This document shows, piece after piece, positions 47,496 through 60,904 of a stretch of 64,000 bases of DNA (the stretch's first letter is position 1; each line of letters opens with the position of its first letter). This stretch comes from Rhizophagus irregularis (taxonomy: Eukaryota > Glomeromycota > Glomeromycetes > Glomerales > Glomeraceae), in assembly GCF_026210795.1 (NCBI RefSeq), contig NC_089438.1:1075501-1139500 (forward strand), given 5' to 3'. Position numbers and translations under genes: made by a program. The notes beneath the pieces were generated by a model that made no database searches, was not told where the DNA came from, and saw nothing but the letters and a program-made list of their open reading frames with translations.

Positions 47496-47684
47496 TTTAT
47501 AATTTAAAAACTTACTTTATTGAAAGAATTTATTTTTTGACAAATTTTTTATATCATCATGAATTAGTTACTAAAAAGGAATACTTTACCAAAAGTAGAA
47601 GTAATAATAAAAAAGTAAAATAAAATTAATTTTTTTTTGGGTCATATTTTTTCCGGTAAGTGATCTGCATTGAGTTAAAATCAA

Positions 47685-47864
47685 CGCACCGACAAAAATT
47701 TAGCGATCACGTGACATACTTTTAAATCATCACAGACAGCACACCCCGTCAGATTTCTATTTATCTGAGGGACTTAGGTTTTTTTTTTTGAGTAGGTAAA
47801 ATCTTATTTGTTTATTTCACGTGTTTATGCATAAATGCCGTAGTGCTAAATTTTTGTCGGTGCG
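47685..47864. mobile_element. 180-bp foldback element with 20-bp perfect TIRs
   Basis: CGCACCGACAAAAATTTAGC at 47685-47704 is repeated as its exact complement at 47845-47864. The interior is non-coding and carries a TCACGTGA at 47707-47714. No target duplication is evident (flanks AAAATCAA and ACTAAGGT), so the class is undetermined. It lies about 190 bp upstream of the Sel1-kinase ATG and could contribute to that promoter. Confidence 0.65.
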
Positions 47865-48143
47865 ACTAAGGTAGTTGTTAGAATCAATAGATAAATAGTC
47901 ACTTTTTCTATCATAGTTAGATAATATTATTTTGAACTAAAAATTTCAGATGACAAATTAATTTCACTTAGGCAAAACTACATTCTATGCCAGAAGTTTT
48001 TACTTATTTAATACGTGATTCATTTTGTTCAGCTGTGTCATAAAGATCTTCATGTGACACAAATTTACTGCGCTCTAAAATTTATATAATCAACATGTTT
48101 AATTTTTGATTTACATAAGCATTACATAGGATCATTTACACAA

Positions 48144-48515
48144 TAGAGGTCTGCATTGACCACTATTTTACAACCCGGCCCGGCCCGCACTTGGAAATTA
48201 ACATAAGGTGCCCGGCCCGGCCCGGCCCGGACTTAAAATATCAAAAACCCGGCCCGGACCGGACCCGGACTTTTATTATATTATTTTGTTGTAAAAACAA
48301 AAAAAATTGGCCAACTTAATTTTGGCCAGTTTAATTTCGGCCGGAATTAAGACGATTTTGGCCAGAATTACGAAAATCCGGGTTTGACGAAAATTCATGT
48401 GCCGGCCCGGACCCGGCCCAGGTGAATTTTGAAGAAAATTTGCCGGCTTAAACCCGGAGCCGGGTCCGGGCCGGGTTAAGGTTTCCGGGTTCCGGGTCCC
48501 GTTTGCAGACCTCTA
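48144..48515. mobile_element. hAT-type MITE, copy 2 (372 bp)
   Basis: The ends TAGAGGTCTGCATTGACC and TTTGCAGACCTCTA form clean 12-bp inverted repeats. The interior is highly similar to 40850-41392 minus its nested element, with the same CGGCCCGG-rich blocks and TTTTGGCCAGTTTAATTTCG. The flanking octamers TTACACAA and AGCCACAA agree at 5 of 8 positions, a partly decayed duplication. GC-rich and non-coding. Confidence 0.85.
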
Positions 48516-49249
48516 AGCCACAATATGATTGGGGGACAAACATTAAAAAATTTTTTCTATACAATAATTTGGTCTTCTTTTAAGCAAAAAATATATTAAA
48601 TATGATTCTGATAATATTTGATAATATCCGTTGTGGGTCACACTTTACACAATAATTTCTGGAATTTTTTATTGTAAAATTGAAAGTACACATGTTTTAC
48701 AATCAGTTTGAGTTTAAAGTTCCTATAATATGTATAATAAATTAATGTGAATTAGTTATATTATTTGAAAAATGTAAAAAATAGACAATTTTATAAACAT
48801 TATTAGTTTTAAAATATTTTTAAAATATTATAGATGTTGTTTTATCGGCAGGTAGTAATTGTAGTAATTGAGACCTGGGCGATCATCGCTTGGGTTTTTT
48901 TTTCAATTATGTCACAATGTCACATGATGTACAATATATAGAGTAAATTTATCAATCGACTGATGGCTGATTGTCTTAACTTAGCTAACTTTTGATCGGT
49001 TAAACTTAAAATTTTATTGCGAAGATATTTTTAAAAAATTTTTTTGCAAACATATTTAATTCAAAATAATCTTATTTAATGAGATTTTATTTGCAAATAT
49101 TAAAACTGAATTTAAGTCACATTTTCGATTTTAAAGAAAAAAATCACCATATTTATTTTTAATGAATTGATACAAATAGAAAAAAACAATAACAATAAAT
49201 AAAAAGATAAGTAAATTATAATGATCAGGGAGCAAGATGCTAATAAAAA
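48516..49249. other. AT-rich spacer
   Basis: No gene. A short GC-richer patch lies at 48850-48900 (GAGACCTGGGCGATCATCGC). Confidence 0.4.
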
Positions 49250-49470
49250 ATGAAACAACAATGGAGTAATGGAAAGTAATAGAAGATGAAAGGGAGTAAA
49301 AAAGAGCAATAAGAAGTGATAGGAAACAAAAAGGAGAAACAGGACATGATGGGAGATAAAAAGGAGTGATGGGAGACGAAAAGAAGTGATGGGAGACAAA
49401 GAGGAGTGATGAGAGACAAAAGGAAGTGATGAGAGACAAAAAGAAATGATGAGAGACAAAAAATAAAAAA
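49250..49470 (+). repeat. Purine-rich minisatellite, 20-bp unit
   Basis: Between about 49360 and 49465 units of exactly 20 bp follow each other (AGTGATGGGAGACAAAGAGG, AGTGATGAGAGACAAAAGGA and variants), with degenerate copies back to about 49250. Read on the minus strand it gives Ser/Pro/Phe/Leu open frames in all three phases, which is what a 20-bp periodic tract produces and not evidence of genes. Confidence 0.8.
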
Positions 49471-49782
49471 ATGATCATGATAAGAGGTTGGGTAATGATA
49501 GGAAACCAAGTAAAAAATAAACCATAAAGTAAAAAAAAATGAAGTTAGTAAGAAACGAAATATAAGATAAAAACGAAATAAAAAAAAATAAATAAAAAAT
49601 AAAAAAACATGCCTTTATTAATTTTAGAACTGAAAGAACTAAAATATCTAAAAAAAAAAATAATAATAAAATAACTGAACCTTAATTGCAGAACCGGAAG
49701 GAACCGAGGAAATGAACCTATATTGAAACGAGATTCGAAAAACAAATAAACATGACGCGATCATGTGGCAAATATAAGGAGT

Positions 49783-49866
49783 AACGTAAAGTATTTACCA
49801 AAAAAATTTACGTTCCGTACCTATAAGAGAAGTAACGTAATAGATCATGTGACTTTACGTTACTTA
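49783..49866. repeat. Short inverted repeat of TAACGTAA words
   Basis: GGAGTAACGTAAAGTA (about 49779-49794) is the approximate complement of GACTTTACGTTACTTA (about 49851-49866), with another GTAACGTAA between them. A small foldback element or regulatory repeat; no gene next to it. Confidence 0.45.
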
Positions 49867-50018
49867 CTTTGCCAATTACTTTCTGTATATTCATGGAAAA
49901 TGCAAATTATAAATATTTTAGTTAATTAATTACCTTAAAATTCAAGATAATCGGTATTTATTGATTGATTAGTAATACATTTATTAATTATTAATTGTTT
50001 AAATTTTTTTTTCAGTAG

Positions 50019-50244
50019 GTCGCACCCACGTTCTGAAATGGATCGGGTACTACTTTGCTGCGGATGATCGGTAAGTTATTCCACTAAAAAAAAATTTGTC
50101 AATTATTTCCTAATAAACAATATTTTTTTCTTAGGTTCAATGAATGAGTAGACCCATCGGAAAGAATTGTTTTTCTCACCTTAGATTTGGTCTTAGGGTT
50201 TTAAATGGAAGGAACCGATCATAATGGAAGCTGCTGGTAGGTAA
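50019..50244 (+). pseudogene. Decayed spliced locus of unknown family
   Basis: Acceptor TTTTTTTTCAG at about 50005-50015 and two good donors (GTAAGT near 50070, GTAGGT near 50238) frame two exon-like blocks. The first reads GRTHVLKWIGYYFAADDR. The second reads FNE, a TGA, then VDPSERIVFLTLDLVLGF, and after a frame change KWKEPIIMEAAG. The splice signals survive but the frame does not, so it is probably a gene relic. No domain is recognised. Confidence 0.35.
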
Positions 50245-52375
50245 TGTTTTTATCATCCGTTTTTTCATTTTTTTTATTTTTGAACTAAAATTTCTTTTAT
50301 TGCATTAAAAAATACTTTTTAGATTCTGATTCTTGATTTTTTTATCTTCCCATTAAAAAAATGCTTTTTTAGATGAAAAATTTCCGAATTTGGTTTTTTT
50401 TTATCCAAAAAATTATTTATGATAATGCATTTTTTGTACAAATTTTACTAAATAATAAAAAAAAAACAATTAATAAAATGGATAAAAAAAAGATAAAATG
50501 TAATGTTTTCATTAATTAAAATTATAAAAAAAATTAGGAGAAAAGTAATTTTTATTTTTAAAAATAATAACAGTACTGTACGCTTATATTTATCAAAATT
50601 TTATAATAAAATGCTTTAATTTTTATATTGTTTGAAAGCCATAGTTTTTGAATAATAAATATATGAATTTTTTATATTTTTGTCTTTTAGAAATTAACAA
50701 GTATCTAAAAAAAAATGAAATATTATTCAAAATTTTCTTTTCTTTTTTTTTTAATTTAACGATCAATCAGAAATTTTTCATTAATACAGCTCTATAAAGT
50801 TTAAAAAAGTATGAAAATTTGACCCTATATTCTTTAAAATCTAATGTTATCACATATTAAAATTTCAAGGGTCCTCTATTTTTGTTTAAGTAATATAACA
50901 ATTACCAAATTTCTTTTTTAATTAACATAGTTATATGAAAGCTAGAAGTCTAGAACTATGAAATTTTGAATATGTTTTGTAGGGAAGTTAAAGTACTATT
51001 AATTAACAAAATAGAAGGTCCACTACTTTTGTCTAAGTAGTGTATTTTCAGTTGTGATCGTCTTATTTATTTATTATAAAATTTAAAAATAGCTAATTTT
51101 TATGATATTACGCATTACATGATTTATATATCATAATAAATAAATTGTTTAATTTTATAATTTTATTAAATCATATGTATACTCATAAATAAGTGAATTA
51201 TTCTATGAAACTTTGCAAATATTGCTACTCTAAATCTTAGAGTTTAAATAATTCTAAATATAATAATAAAATTTAATTTAATAGATAGTTAAGATCCATC
51301 TTACCTAAAAATTGAATATTAATCATACTGTAGTACGCAAGAAGATATTTTAAAAATATACTTACAGTCAGAAACTTTTAATTCATCTTGTTTATTATTA
51401 ATGTTTCATGTCCAAAGTCGAACAATCCTGAAGGCTTTGTGATTATCAACAAGATTGTTGTTGAAATTGTTGTATCTGTTTGTTTTACATATATTGTTAT
51501 TGTTATTTTTATATGTTAACGTCCAGAATTTATGAAGTGTTTGAGGGGCGAGGGGGGGGGTCTACAATAAACAAACAAACATAATATAACTTTTGGGAAA
51601 ATTCGGGAAATTCTGGAAAATCGGAATTTAAATTTAGAGGGGATATTTAAACATATTTACAGATTTTTGAAAAAATCGAGGGAAGGGGCACGTTAAACAA
51701 ATAATTAAATTGTCAGTTGGAACAATTGGTTGAGAATAATAATTAGAATGTATGAATAAAAAGAATGTATTAATAAAGTAGAGAAATGTATTAAATATAA
51801 GGAATGTATTTGGATACAATAATTAATGTTAATAATTAATTTGCTCAAATAATATAACCATAATTTAACTGATAAAATCACATGATTAATTCTCTAAACA
51901 CGTGACATTTGAGGCCTAGCGATATATTGCCATAGCGATAAAAAACAAAACCCTTTTATCTCCTCTCTCAGAAATAAGACAAACCCCTTTTATAAATTCA
52001 TTTTATGCTATTTTTAATCCACTTTATAAACTTTTCCTATAAAAATTTTCATTTACATCATTTTTTTACTCCACCTTATTATATCAATTAATCAATTATG
52101 TAAAATCATGTGTTATAATAAAAATATCGGTCTATGAAAATCTGCATGGGCTGAAAGATGCAAAATATTTTACCATTATTTTCATTTTCAATTAATTTAA
52201 CCTTTTTAATAAATGACGATATAGTAGAACAAATTAATTCTTTTTTAGGTAGAAATGACATAAATTAGGCAATAATAGAAATACTAAAAGCTTAAAAAGA
52301 CCATTTTTTTCTTTTACAACTTCACGGTACTCTCATATTACTTTTTAACTTGGTTATTTTTTTCTAATAACGAAA
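50245..52375. other. Spacer upstream of the E2 gene
   Basis: The DNA is AT-rich. A short G-run (GAGGGGCGAGGGGGGGGG, about 51544-51560) interrupts it. The segment 51895-52000 (ACACGTGACATTTGAGGCC, then AAACCCTTTTATCTCCTCTC) is more balanced and may belong to the upstream control region of the E2 gene. No gene is recognised. Confidence 0.35.
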
Positions 52376-53419
<1,044 letters not shown>

Positions 53420-54383
53420 TAATATGCGTTCAAAATGTTAGTCAGTATGGTTTAAATTAGTTTATACTTTTGTATTTATTTAAATAGTTTAAAAACGTAA
53501 ATAAATTATTGATAAGAGTAACTTTATTATTAAGATTATTACATGCTTCTGAGTTCTGATGTTGACTATTTATAAAAGTTTGTTATCATTAACAATTAAA
53601 TTTTATAAGCCGTGAATTCGTTGTTAGAAATATATATCATTTCATACCCAAAATCTAGATGATTTGCGACCATAAATTTAATTAATCATCGGTGTACTTA
53701 TTGAACTTTATTTTACTTGATTTTTTTTGATGTTGAAAGTGAGAGAGACTGCTCTAGATGAAAATGAATTTTCATAGTCAAGTTCGAAATAAGGTTAATC
53801 TATTGAACATCAAAAATTTTTTTTTTTGTGCTAATTTGGTTATTCATTTTTTTACTAACTAATCAAATATAATTATGACATTCCTTCATGATATATTTTT
53901 TTAAAAAAAGAAGCGATAATTTAATTATATTTTTTTTATTTATTTTTGTACATACTTCTTTGCTAAATCTTTTAAGAAAAAAAGTATATTCATCAGGAAA
54001 TTTAAAGATTACTAAAATTATATAAAATTAAACTTTTATATAAAGTTAAATAATTTCTTATATGATATTTATATACTTTTAAAAATATATAAAAATAATA
54101 TTTTTTAATAGAAAAGCTACCTATTTTTATTATAAATGTAGCTTTGTATCTTTATAAAGTATAAACCAATATAAAAATTATAATTATAATTATTTGTATT
54201 TTTATTTTTAAAAAAGAAGTAGAATATTTCATAATTTTATGTAAAATTGTTAAAAAGAAATATAATCTTTTAAAATAATTATTTAACATATGTAATAATT
54301 TATATACGAACCTCGCATTTTATTAATTACTCGAAAGCGTACATAATAAGTGGGTTAAATTTTTAATTAAACCATATATAAAA
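53420..54383. other. AT-rich spacer
   Basis: No gene is seen between the E2 stop codon and the Tc1 relic. Confidence 0.4.
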
Positions 54384-55350
54384 CTAATAATTAGTTGGCC
54401 AGCCATTATTTTTAATACATACCTCAATTCTGTGTGGCATACTTTCAATTAAACTTATTAAAATATTATTAGGAATTTGGTTCCATTCTTCATGCAAAGC
54501 ACGCTCAAATTCCTTCAAATTTTTTTCAGGGTTGGGACGTTTTCTAATGCGCCTTTCCAGCTCTGACCATAAGTGTTTAATGGGATTCAAGTCAGGTGAT
54601 TGACTTGGCCAATTTTCCAAAATTTTGATTTTTTTTGTTTCTATCCATTTTTTAACGTTTTTGGCGGTGTGAGCAGGAGCATTGTCATCTTGGAATAAAT
54701 AATCTTGTCCATTATAATTATTATTAATAAATGGAAGCAAATGTGATTCAAGTATTTGAATATAATCATGATGGTTCATGGTTTTCATGTTTCCACCAGC
54801 TTTTACTAGCGGTCCTAACCCTTTTCCTGAAAAACAGCCCACACCATTATACGTCCACCATTTTCTATTGTAGGAACCATTCTTATAGTACCAAATTCCC
54901 TATCAATTTTAAATATTTCAAAGCAGCTTTCATCACTCCAAATAACTGTTTTCCATTTACTAATAGGCCAGCCATTTCTTTCAATACACCAGTTTAAACG
55001 ATTTTCTCTTTGCTTATCGTTAAATTTGGACACTGTAATACGGGGAAAATTAAGTTCAAACAAATTTCTGCTTATAGTCTTGGTAGAAACTTGCATTTCA
55101 GTTTTCTTTGATTATTTATTTTAATGAATTTTTTTTGTGTTTTTTGTTTTTTTGGTGTTCGCAATTCAAAAGTTTAGTACGACCACCTCGTGGCTGAGTT
55201 TCAAGACCTTTTCCTTAGTATCCTTAGTAAAAGGCTTGAATAGTGTTGTTTTAATCATGTGTGCTTTTTGTGCTTTTGTGGCGCCACCCTTCCTTAAAAG
55301 ATCTTTAATGAATAATCTGGTTGCGGTTAAATCAAACATGGTACGAGGTA
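54384..55350 (-). pseudogene. Broken Tc1/mariner transposase, catalytic Glu changed to Lys
   Basis: The 3' two-thirds survive in two frames, 55096-54815 (WPISKWKTVIWSDESCFEIF, first catalytic Asp) and 54842-54384 (LFQDDNAPAHTAKN, second Asp; SPDLNPIKHLWSELERRIRK), with a frameshift near 54830. The Glu normally found in NPIEHLW is Lys here, with 35 residues between it and the preceding Asp by my count, so the enzyme could not work even if the frame were repaired. Upstream to about 55350 are frame-shifted remains of the helix-turn-helix region (RLFIKDLLRKGGATKAQKAH and the linker QPRGGRTKLL). Terminal inverted repeats were not found. The sequence differs clearly from the intact element at 25.3 kb, so it is a different lineage. 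Confidence 0.85.
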
Positions 55351-56394
55351 GTACAAATTCCTATTTTGTCGAAAATATTTTTATAAATAAAATAAATTAC
55401 ATCATTGTTTATGTAGATCATAAATCCGCCACGTGTCAAAATTTCAGCTCATGTACACGTAATTACTAAAACTGATCTCAGTTTAGTAAATAACTAAGTA
55501 TTTATCTTATATCTTAATGCATATTCTTTCCAAGAAATATTTTCTTAAAACCTTCCTTATTATGTTTATTTCCTATTTTCATATTATGATAATGAATATT
55601 ATTATTGTCTAATATTGCGAATGAAAAATTTTCTTTTAAATAGTTTCGAAGGGAACTTATATTACATTTCCTATTTAAATATAAATAATTATTCGCTAAT
55701 ATGATATTAAATTATCATATTGTTTTTTGATATTGCTTTTGATATTTGAATTTTTATTATTATTGTAATTGTCATTGATAATTAAACATTTTTCATCCAA
55801 ATGACTTGATATCATATATATATCTACTATCTTTACTTATCAATAATGGATCAAGGAGTAAAATTATAAGATAATTTTGTTAGTGATTCCATAATAAAAA
55901 TGAAATATTTAATACAAAAGACTTTCTCCATAGAAACGAGATGGATTAAGATGATAATATATATTATTGTTAATTCTTGTTTATTATTATTATCAATAAT
56001 TGGCTTCCCTATGAAAAAAGTCTGTGTGATTTTTGTTGAAAAATCATTCAATTAAATTCACTACGATTTCTGTATATTTGACCATACAATAATTGTGCTA
56101 AAAATTGCAATAAATCACACAATTATTGCATGGTAATTCATTCAATAATTATCCTATTTTTGACCTGAATTTATACAATTATTGTGTGATTTTTGAGCCA
56201 AATTTTTTTATGCCATATTTTAGGAATTATAGGTTAAATTTTACAGTAATAACAGGCAATTTATAAAGTGAAATTATGAATTTTTTTTATTGACTTAAAA
56301 TATAAAAAATATACACAATATTTCATAAATAAAATACTAAATTTGATATAATCATAAATATAAAAATTTGTAAGAAAATAAAATAAATAAAGTA
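55351..56394. other. AT-rich spacer with CACAATTATTG repeats
   Basis: Between about 56080 and 56200 the words ACAATAATTGTG, CACACAATTATTGCATGG and ACAATTATTGTGTG recur in both orientations, giving a weak foldback structure. No gene is recognised. Confidence 0.4.
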
Positions 56395-56690
56395 TGTTAG
56401 TAACATGAAAGTAAATTAGTATTATCAAAGAAGAAAGTAAATTATTAGTGTAAGTAAATTATTAGTATTAAATAAAAAAGTATGAAGTTAGTGAAGAAAG
56501 CAAATTAGTAGTGTTAAAAAGTACTAAATTATTAGTGTTAGTAATAAAAAAGTATGAAGTTAGTGAAGAAAGCAAATTAGTAGTGTTAAAAAGTAAATTA
56601 TTAGTATTAGTAATAAAAAAAAGTATGAAGTTAGTGAAGAAAGCAAGTTAGTAACATTAAAATGTAAAAAGTTAGGAAAATAAAAAGATA
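56395..56690 (+). repeat. Minisatellite, ~70-bp unit
   Basis: Three to four imperfect units contain 'aagtatgaagttagtgaaga', 'aagcaaattagtagtgttaa' and 'aagtaaattattagtgttag'. Clean copies begin near 56480, 56550 and 56625. No coding capacity. Confidence 0.7.
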
Positions 56691-57125
56691 AAGAACACAA
56701 GTTTTTCTTACCTGATATTTTAAAAGAAAGTTGAAGAAAAGTTAAAAGGTTAAAAAAACATAAACAAAAACATTTCGCGTCGTCATATTTATTTTGACGA
56801 TCAGATCACGTGATCAACATATATAATTTTAAGAGTTGATTTTTACCGCATAATTCTGGCCAAATTATAATTCCGGTCAGAACTAATTGTGTAACCTAAT
56901 AAAAAGTTTTTGACTTTTTTTTAGTTACAAGATGATACAAAAATTTCACCAATGGGTCCAGAAGATGCCCATTTATAAGCAAATATGCAGTTGAATTTTA
57001 TGTAACCTTACTGCATAAATCACTTTACTTAGGAAAATCTATTTGTAATGGTTAAAAGTGGTCTATTCGACCCTAAAAGTGGTCAAATGTAACCATACAG
57101 GTAAGATGGAAAGTAGTATAGTAGG
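56691..57125. other. Spacer with a possible exon relic
   Basis: At 56806-56813 there is a TCACGTGA. At about 56923-56978, after TTTTTTTAG, a short open block reads LQDDTKISPMGPEDAHL before a stop; it may be an exon remnant. Nothing else is supported. Confidence 0.25.
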
Positions 57126-57415
57126 ATTACCCAAAAATTGCTTTCTGTATCCTAAATTTAAGTCTATTTTCAAGTTGTACAATAATCACAATTTTTATTG
57201 TACAAAAATTGAATGTTTTCTGTATCCTAAATTTAAGTTGTATAAAAATCACACAAAAATTGAACATTTTCTATATCTTAAATTTAAGTTGTACAAAAAT
57301 TGCATACTTTTAATATGCTTTGAAAAACTTCATAGCTATTTTTATCTAAAAATCTGCAATAATTGTACAATTTCCACACGGACTTGAACAAATATTGTAC
57401 AAAAATTGGATGATT
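57126..57415 (+). repeat. Minisatellite, ~50-75-bp units
   Basis: Units start with CTGTATCCTAAATTTAAGT (about 57146 and 57219) or CTATATCTTAAATTTAAGTT (about 57270). They continue with TTGTACAAAAATTGAA-like text, which also recurs near 57361-57405. The Lys/Tyr/Phe-rich open frame over it is a product of the repeat. Confidence 0.6.
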
Positions 57416-57985
57416 TTTTTTCATAGGGCTTTACAATTAACAATAATTCCTTTATTATCATCATTACATCAATATAATCGTGTTTACTATTAACTAACAT
57501 ATTTTCATTATCATTTCTATGGTTACTATTAAAAAAAAGTAACGTGTCAATTTGATCAGCCGGATGATTTAATGATGATCTGCAACACATTAAATTATCT
57601 GGACGCGCCAATTAAATGATATAAATTTTTTCTTTTTTATTTAACAATGAAATTTTACTACTTGTGTATTAATATTATTTAATATAATCTTTTAATTCTA
57701 ATATTTGAATGTTATATATCATACCTAATAAAACTTTTATATAGCTGGTTGGAGGTCAAAGTCAAAGTCAACATTGTAGTAAAATTCAAGGTAAAAGTTA
57801 TAAAAAGAACCTTGTTATAATATAATGATGAAGGAGACTTTGAATGGTATATTACCTCACGTAGATATTATCAATTTCTCTATGATCAATGTGCTATAGC
57901 TACTTCCATTTTATTAATTTTACATAATTTATCATTTATGTTTTATGATCATTTTTTCTTTTTTCTTTTTTATTTTTTATTTTTT
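57416..57985. other. AT-rich spacer
   Basis: No supported gene; a short minus-strand frame here has no recognisable feature. Confidence 0.35.
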
Positions 57986-58390
57986 CTTTTCGTAATGGCT
58001 GCTGGCTAGGCATGTAGTACAGTCATGTCCTTTTCCTCTTCCTTTTTAAGATGGTTAGTCTACACTCTACAGGCAGGACCCGAGTTATATATATAGGTCA
58101 GGGGAGATCGGAACACATTTACTATTAGCTCTACGCATTTCTTCAGCAGGGCCGGCACTATGTAATGCTGGTCGGAATTATCCACAAATGGAAGCGATCT
58201 ACATGATGTTGGCTCATTCTAAGCAAATAACCAGGACCCCTTTCTATGTATAGCTCGGGGTCCTCTACAGGCTTCTTGAATGTCAGGTTATAATACTTAG
58301 TATTGTAGAAAATTTTAATTTCAATGTAATTGATACTGCTTCAATTTCCCTTGTACAATAAATAAATTGTTTTTGATCTTGTGCTTTATT
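57986..58390 (+). other. GC-richer non-coding block ending in a poly(A)-signal-like sequence
   Basis: The block from GTAATGGCTGCTGGCTAGGC to ACAATAAATAAATTG stands out in composition and lacks a frame. It has a hairpin AGGACCCC...GGGGTCCT (about 58231-58263) and a GGGCCGGCAC...GCTGGTC pair. It resembles an untranslated transcript end or a retroposed non-coding sequence. The two ATAAA-type words at the end would serve as polyadenylation signals. Confidence 0.35.
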
Positions 58391-58553
58391 TTATGTTATA
58401 AAATGAAAATTTGTTAACAAGTAAACATTAAACATGTCAGGGAGCTTTAAATATTAACAAATAGTAAAATTTACTATAAATTAGAAGTTATGAAAAATAT
58501 TTGATGTTTCAGAAAAAAAATTATTAAATTTATTAAATTGTTTTTTACTTCAA

Positions 58554-58647
58554 ATCACCGCGTGGTGATCATCACCGTTGGCCAGAATTATCATTTTTTA
58601 CCGGCACTATATCATAATTTCAGTCACCAGTGATCATCCCCGGGATA
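58554..58647. repeat. Short foldback repeat family, copy B
   Basis: Homologous to 38940-39057: ATCACCG, GTGATCATCACCGTTGGCC, AGAATTATCA, TTTTTACCGGCACTATA, CAGTCACCAGTGATCATC, then GGGATAGTTA and AAAATTCTAT. It is slightly shorter than copy A, which has an extra segment with GCTGGTCGATCGTC. Confidence 0.6.
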
Positions 58648-59009
58648 GTTATCGTAGAAAAATTCTATTAAATTTATTTTGCATTTTTTGATGACAGTAT
58701 ATTTATACCAATAATGAATAATTAATACTCTACAATTGAAAAAGGTCTTAAACTTTTAAGAACCATTAATAAACCCATCATTTAATTTATCATAGAATCG
58801 TAACAGATGAAGGCATTTATGTTGTTTATTTATTAACTAAATGAATAATAAACGATTATTTATTTAATCATGATAAAAATTTATGTTAATCAATCACTGA
58901 CTGTACAACTAAAATTTATTTGATTAATAAAAGACATTTGTCATCATAAATCATTTATTATCATTGTAATTAATGAATTTCTTGTATTTTATTTTTGTTT
59001 CATCCTAGG
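58648..59009. other. AT-rich spacer
   Basis: No gene is recognised. Confidence 0.4.
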
Positions 59010-59335
59010 AATGATTCCATTCTCTCCAACCAAATCGGACAACCCAGACTGGTATTATAAGTAATACCTTTAAAATTTTCAAAGGATATATTTCATATAA
59101 ATGCACACTTGCACAGTATTGAGTTGTGATCGTTGAATAAATTCATCAATAACATTATTTTGATAATCCAATTTTTTTAAAGTTATCCTTGAATCTTCTA
59201 ACATTACAAGATTGACACCAATTTTCTCCTGCATTCACCACATATTCCATATGCTTGTTTTCCTTTTTTTTAAATCTTCCATATAAACTATTTTATCATC
59301 TATTCCTTCTGCTGATTCGGTAATTGAACTAATAA
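59010..59335 (-). pseudogene. Kinase N-terminal relic (zinc ribbon and linker)
   Basis: Read on the minus strand, the segment gives KKRKQAYGICGEC, then after a frame change GENWCQSCNVRRFKDNFKK, then in a third frame NNVIDEFIQRSQLNTVQ. These are, in order, the paired Cys motifs and linker seen in the intact kinase at 43.7 kb (CNECKQP...WCQQCNAKQFQQDFSKW, then DKFIQEAQLNAK). A weaker piece (FENFKGITY) may represent the start of the kinase fold. No catalytic domain follows. It is a truncated, frame-shifted copy. Confidence 0.7.
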
Positions 59336-60904
59336 TAGAAATTGTAACATGTCTATAATGATTAAAATAACATTATTATTCAAATTAAAAATTCAATAAT
59401 GTTTGATAAAATGATTGTTTCACCTGTTACTTAAGAAGCCCAACAATACTTTCCAATTTCTTTTATTTCCTTTAGAGTTCATTTTTCATTATTCCATATT
59501 AAATTAATTTGGATTGTATATATATATATAGATTACAATTTACTTAGCGTTAGTCAATTCACAGATAACGTTAACTAATATAATGAAATGAAACGTAAAA
59601 AATTTTTTTAAAATTACGAAGTTCGGATAAATTTATGCACAAATAAGCCCTTGTGCAGAATGTGTAACATTCAAAAATTTTATCTATATGCAAGAGCTAA
59701 TAAAGACTACTGGTCCTACTAATTGGTTATGTATTTTTCATAAAATGAACTTATGTAAAATATTTCTTACCAAAAGTATGTCCGGCTATGGTAATAATTA
59801 TCCTAATAATGCAAAGATGTAATGGTGAATTTTCAATAAGATTATAATGAACTAGATTTAACTGAAGAAAACCTTGAACTAGATCTTTAAAATATTATTT
59901 TTTTTTTTGGTGGAAATTGAAGTAAAAGAAGGAGGATCAATATACAAAATAAATTACAATACTGTCAAATGGTTCAGAAGGTATAAAAATAGATGTTTGT
60001 CAACAAATAGTTACCTTTTTACATGAATAAATATGAAAGCGTTGAAGACATTCTTTATTTTAAAAAAAAATCCCTTAACAATATAAAGATATTAGTTATG
60101 AAGATTAAATGACGGAGAATTACCCATCCATCTCTTTTTTCAACAACTTGGTCAAAAAGAATATGAGATGTATTATATAAGTAAGGCTTAACAGAAAAAG
60201 ACATGATCCTGTCATATAACAGTTATAGAAATCCTTCTTTAACATTTTAGCGTAATAACTAATAATATAGTTAATAGAATTAATAAGTGCGTGCAAGGTC
60301 AAATTGAAATATGTATTGATGTAGGAGTAAAATCAAACATTACCAGTAATTTTTTTTATGATTTTCATACCTGTAATCTTCTGATGATATTTTCATGTTG
60401 GTTTTTTTTTTGGTGACATTTTTTTATACTTTTTCACGTCTCCAGATAAGAGTTATTCAACGTACTAAAAATCATTGATACCCATAATTCCTATAATATT
60501 AAAAAAACTGATAATATTATTGTAAATTTGGGCCGTAGTAATTCATGTTTAATTCTGATCAAATTTTTAATACCCCCTCCGAATAAAGTCATATTTGTCA
60601 TGTTTTGTGAAAATTTTGAACAACCAGCTTTATCATCATATGCTTATTAAATCGCGTAAATTAAAAAATTACTAAACTTTTTATGACTGTATTAATCAAT
60701 TATGATTCATATGATTCATAAATCTTTAATGCGGGAATAATTAAATAAAACTCGTACAATAAATATTTTCAAATTCATAATAAAATGGGAGGCAGAGGAT
60801 TTGTCAAAATAATTATATGCACATACTATATAAGCATATAATAAAGCTTAGCAGTTAGCTTAGGAATTTATTTTCTTAATTATCTTAATTATCTTAATAA
60901 CATA
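59336..60904. other. AT-rich spacer
   Basis: No supported gene. A plus-strand block at about 59914-60010 reads EIEVKEGGSIYKINYNTVKW before a stop; too short and isolated to call. Confidence 0.3.

Noticed and set aside
49112-49509. Overlapping minus-strand Ser/Phe/Leu-rich open frames
   Set aside because: All three frames stay open because of a 20-bp purine-rich minisatellite; no domain and no start context.
54300-55470. Terminal inverted repeats for the broken Tc1 copy
   Set aside because: I compared both flanks and found no convincing inverted pair or TA-bounded ends, so only the coding relic is annotated.
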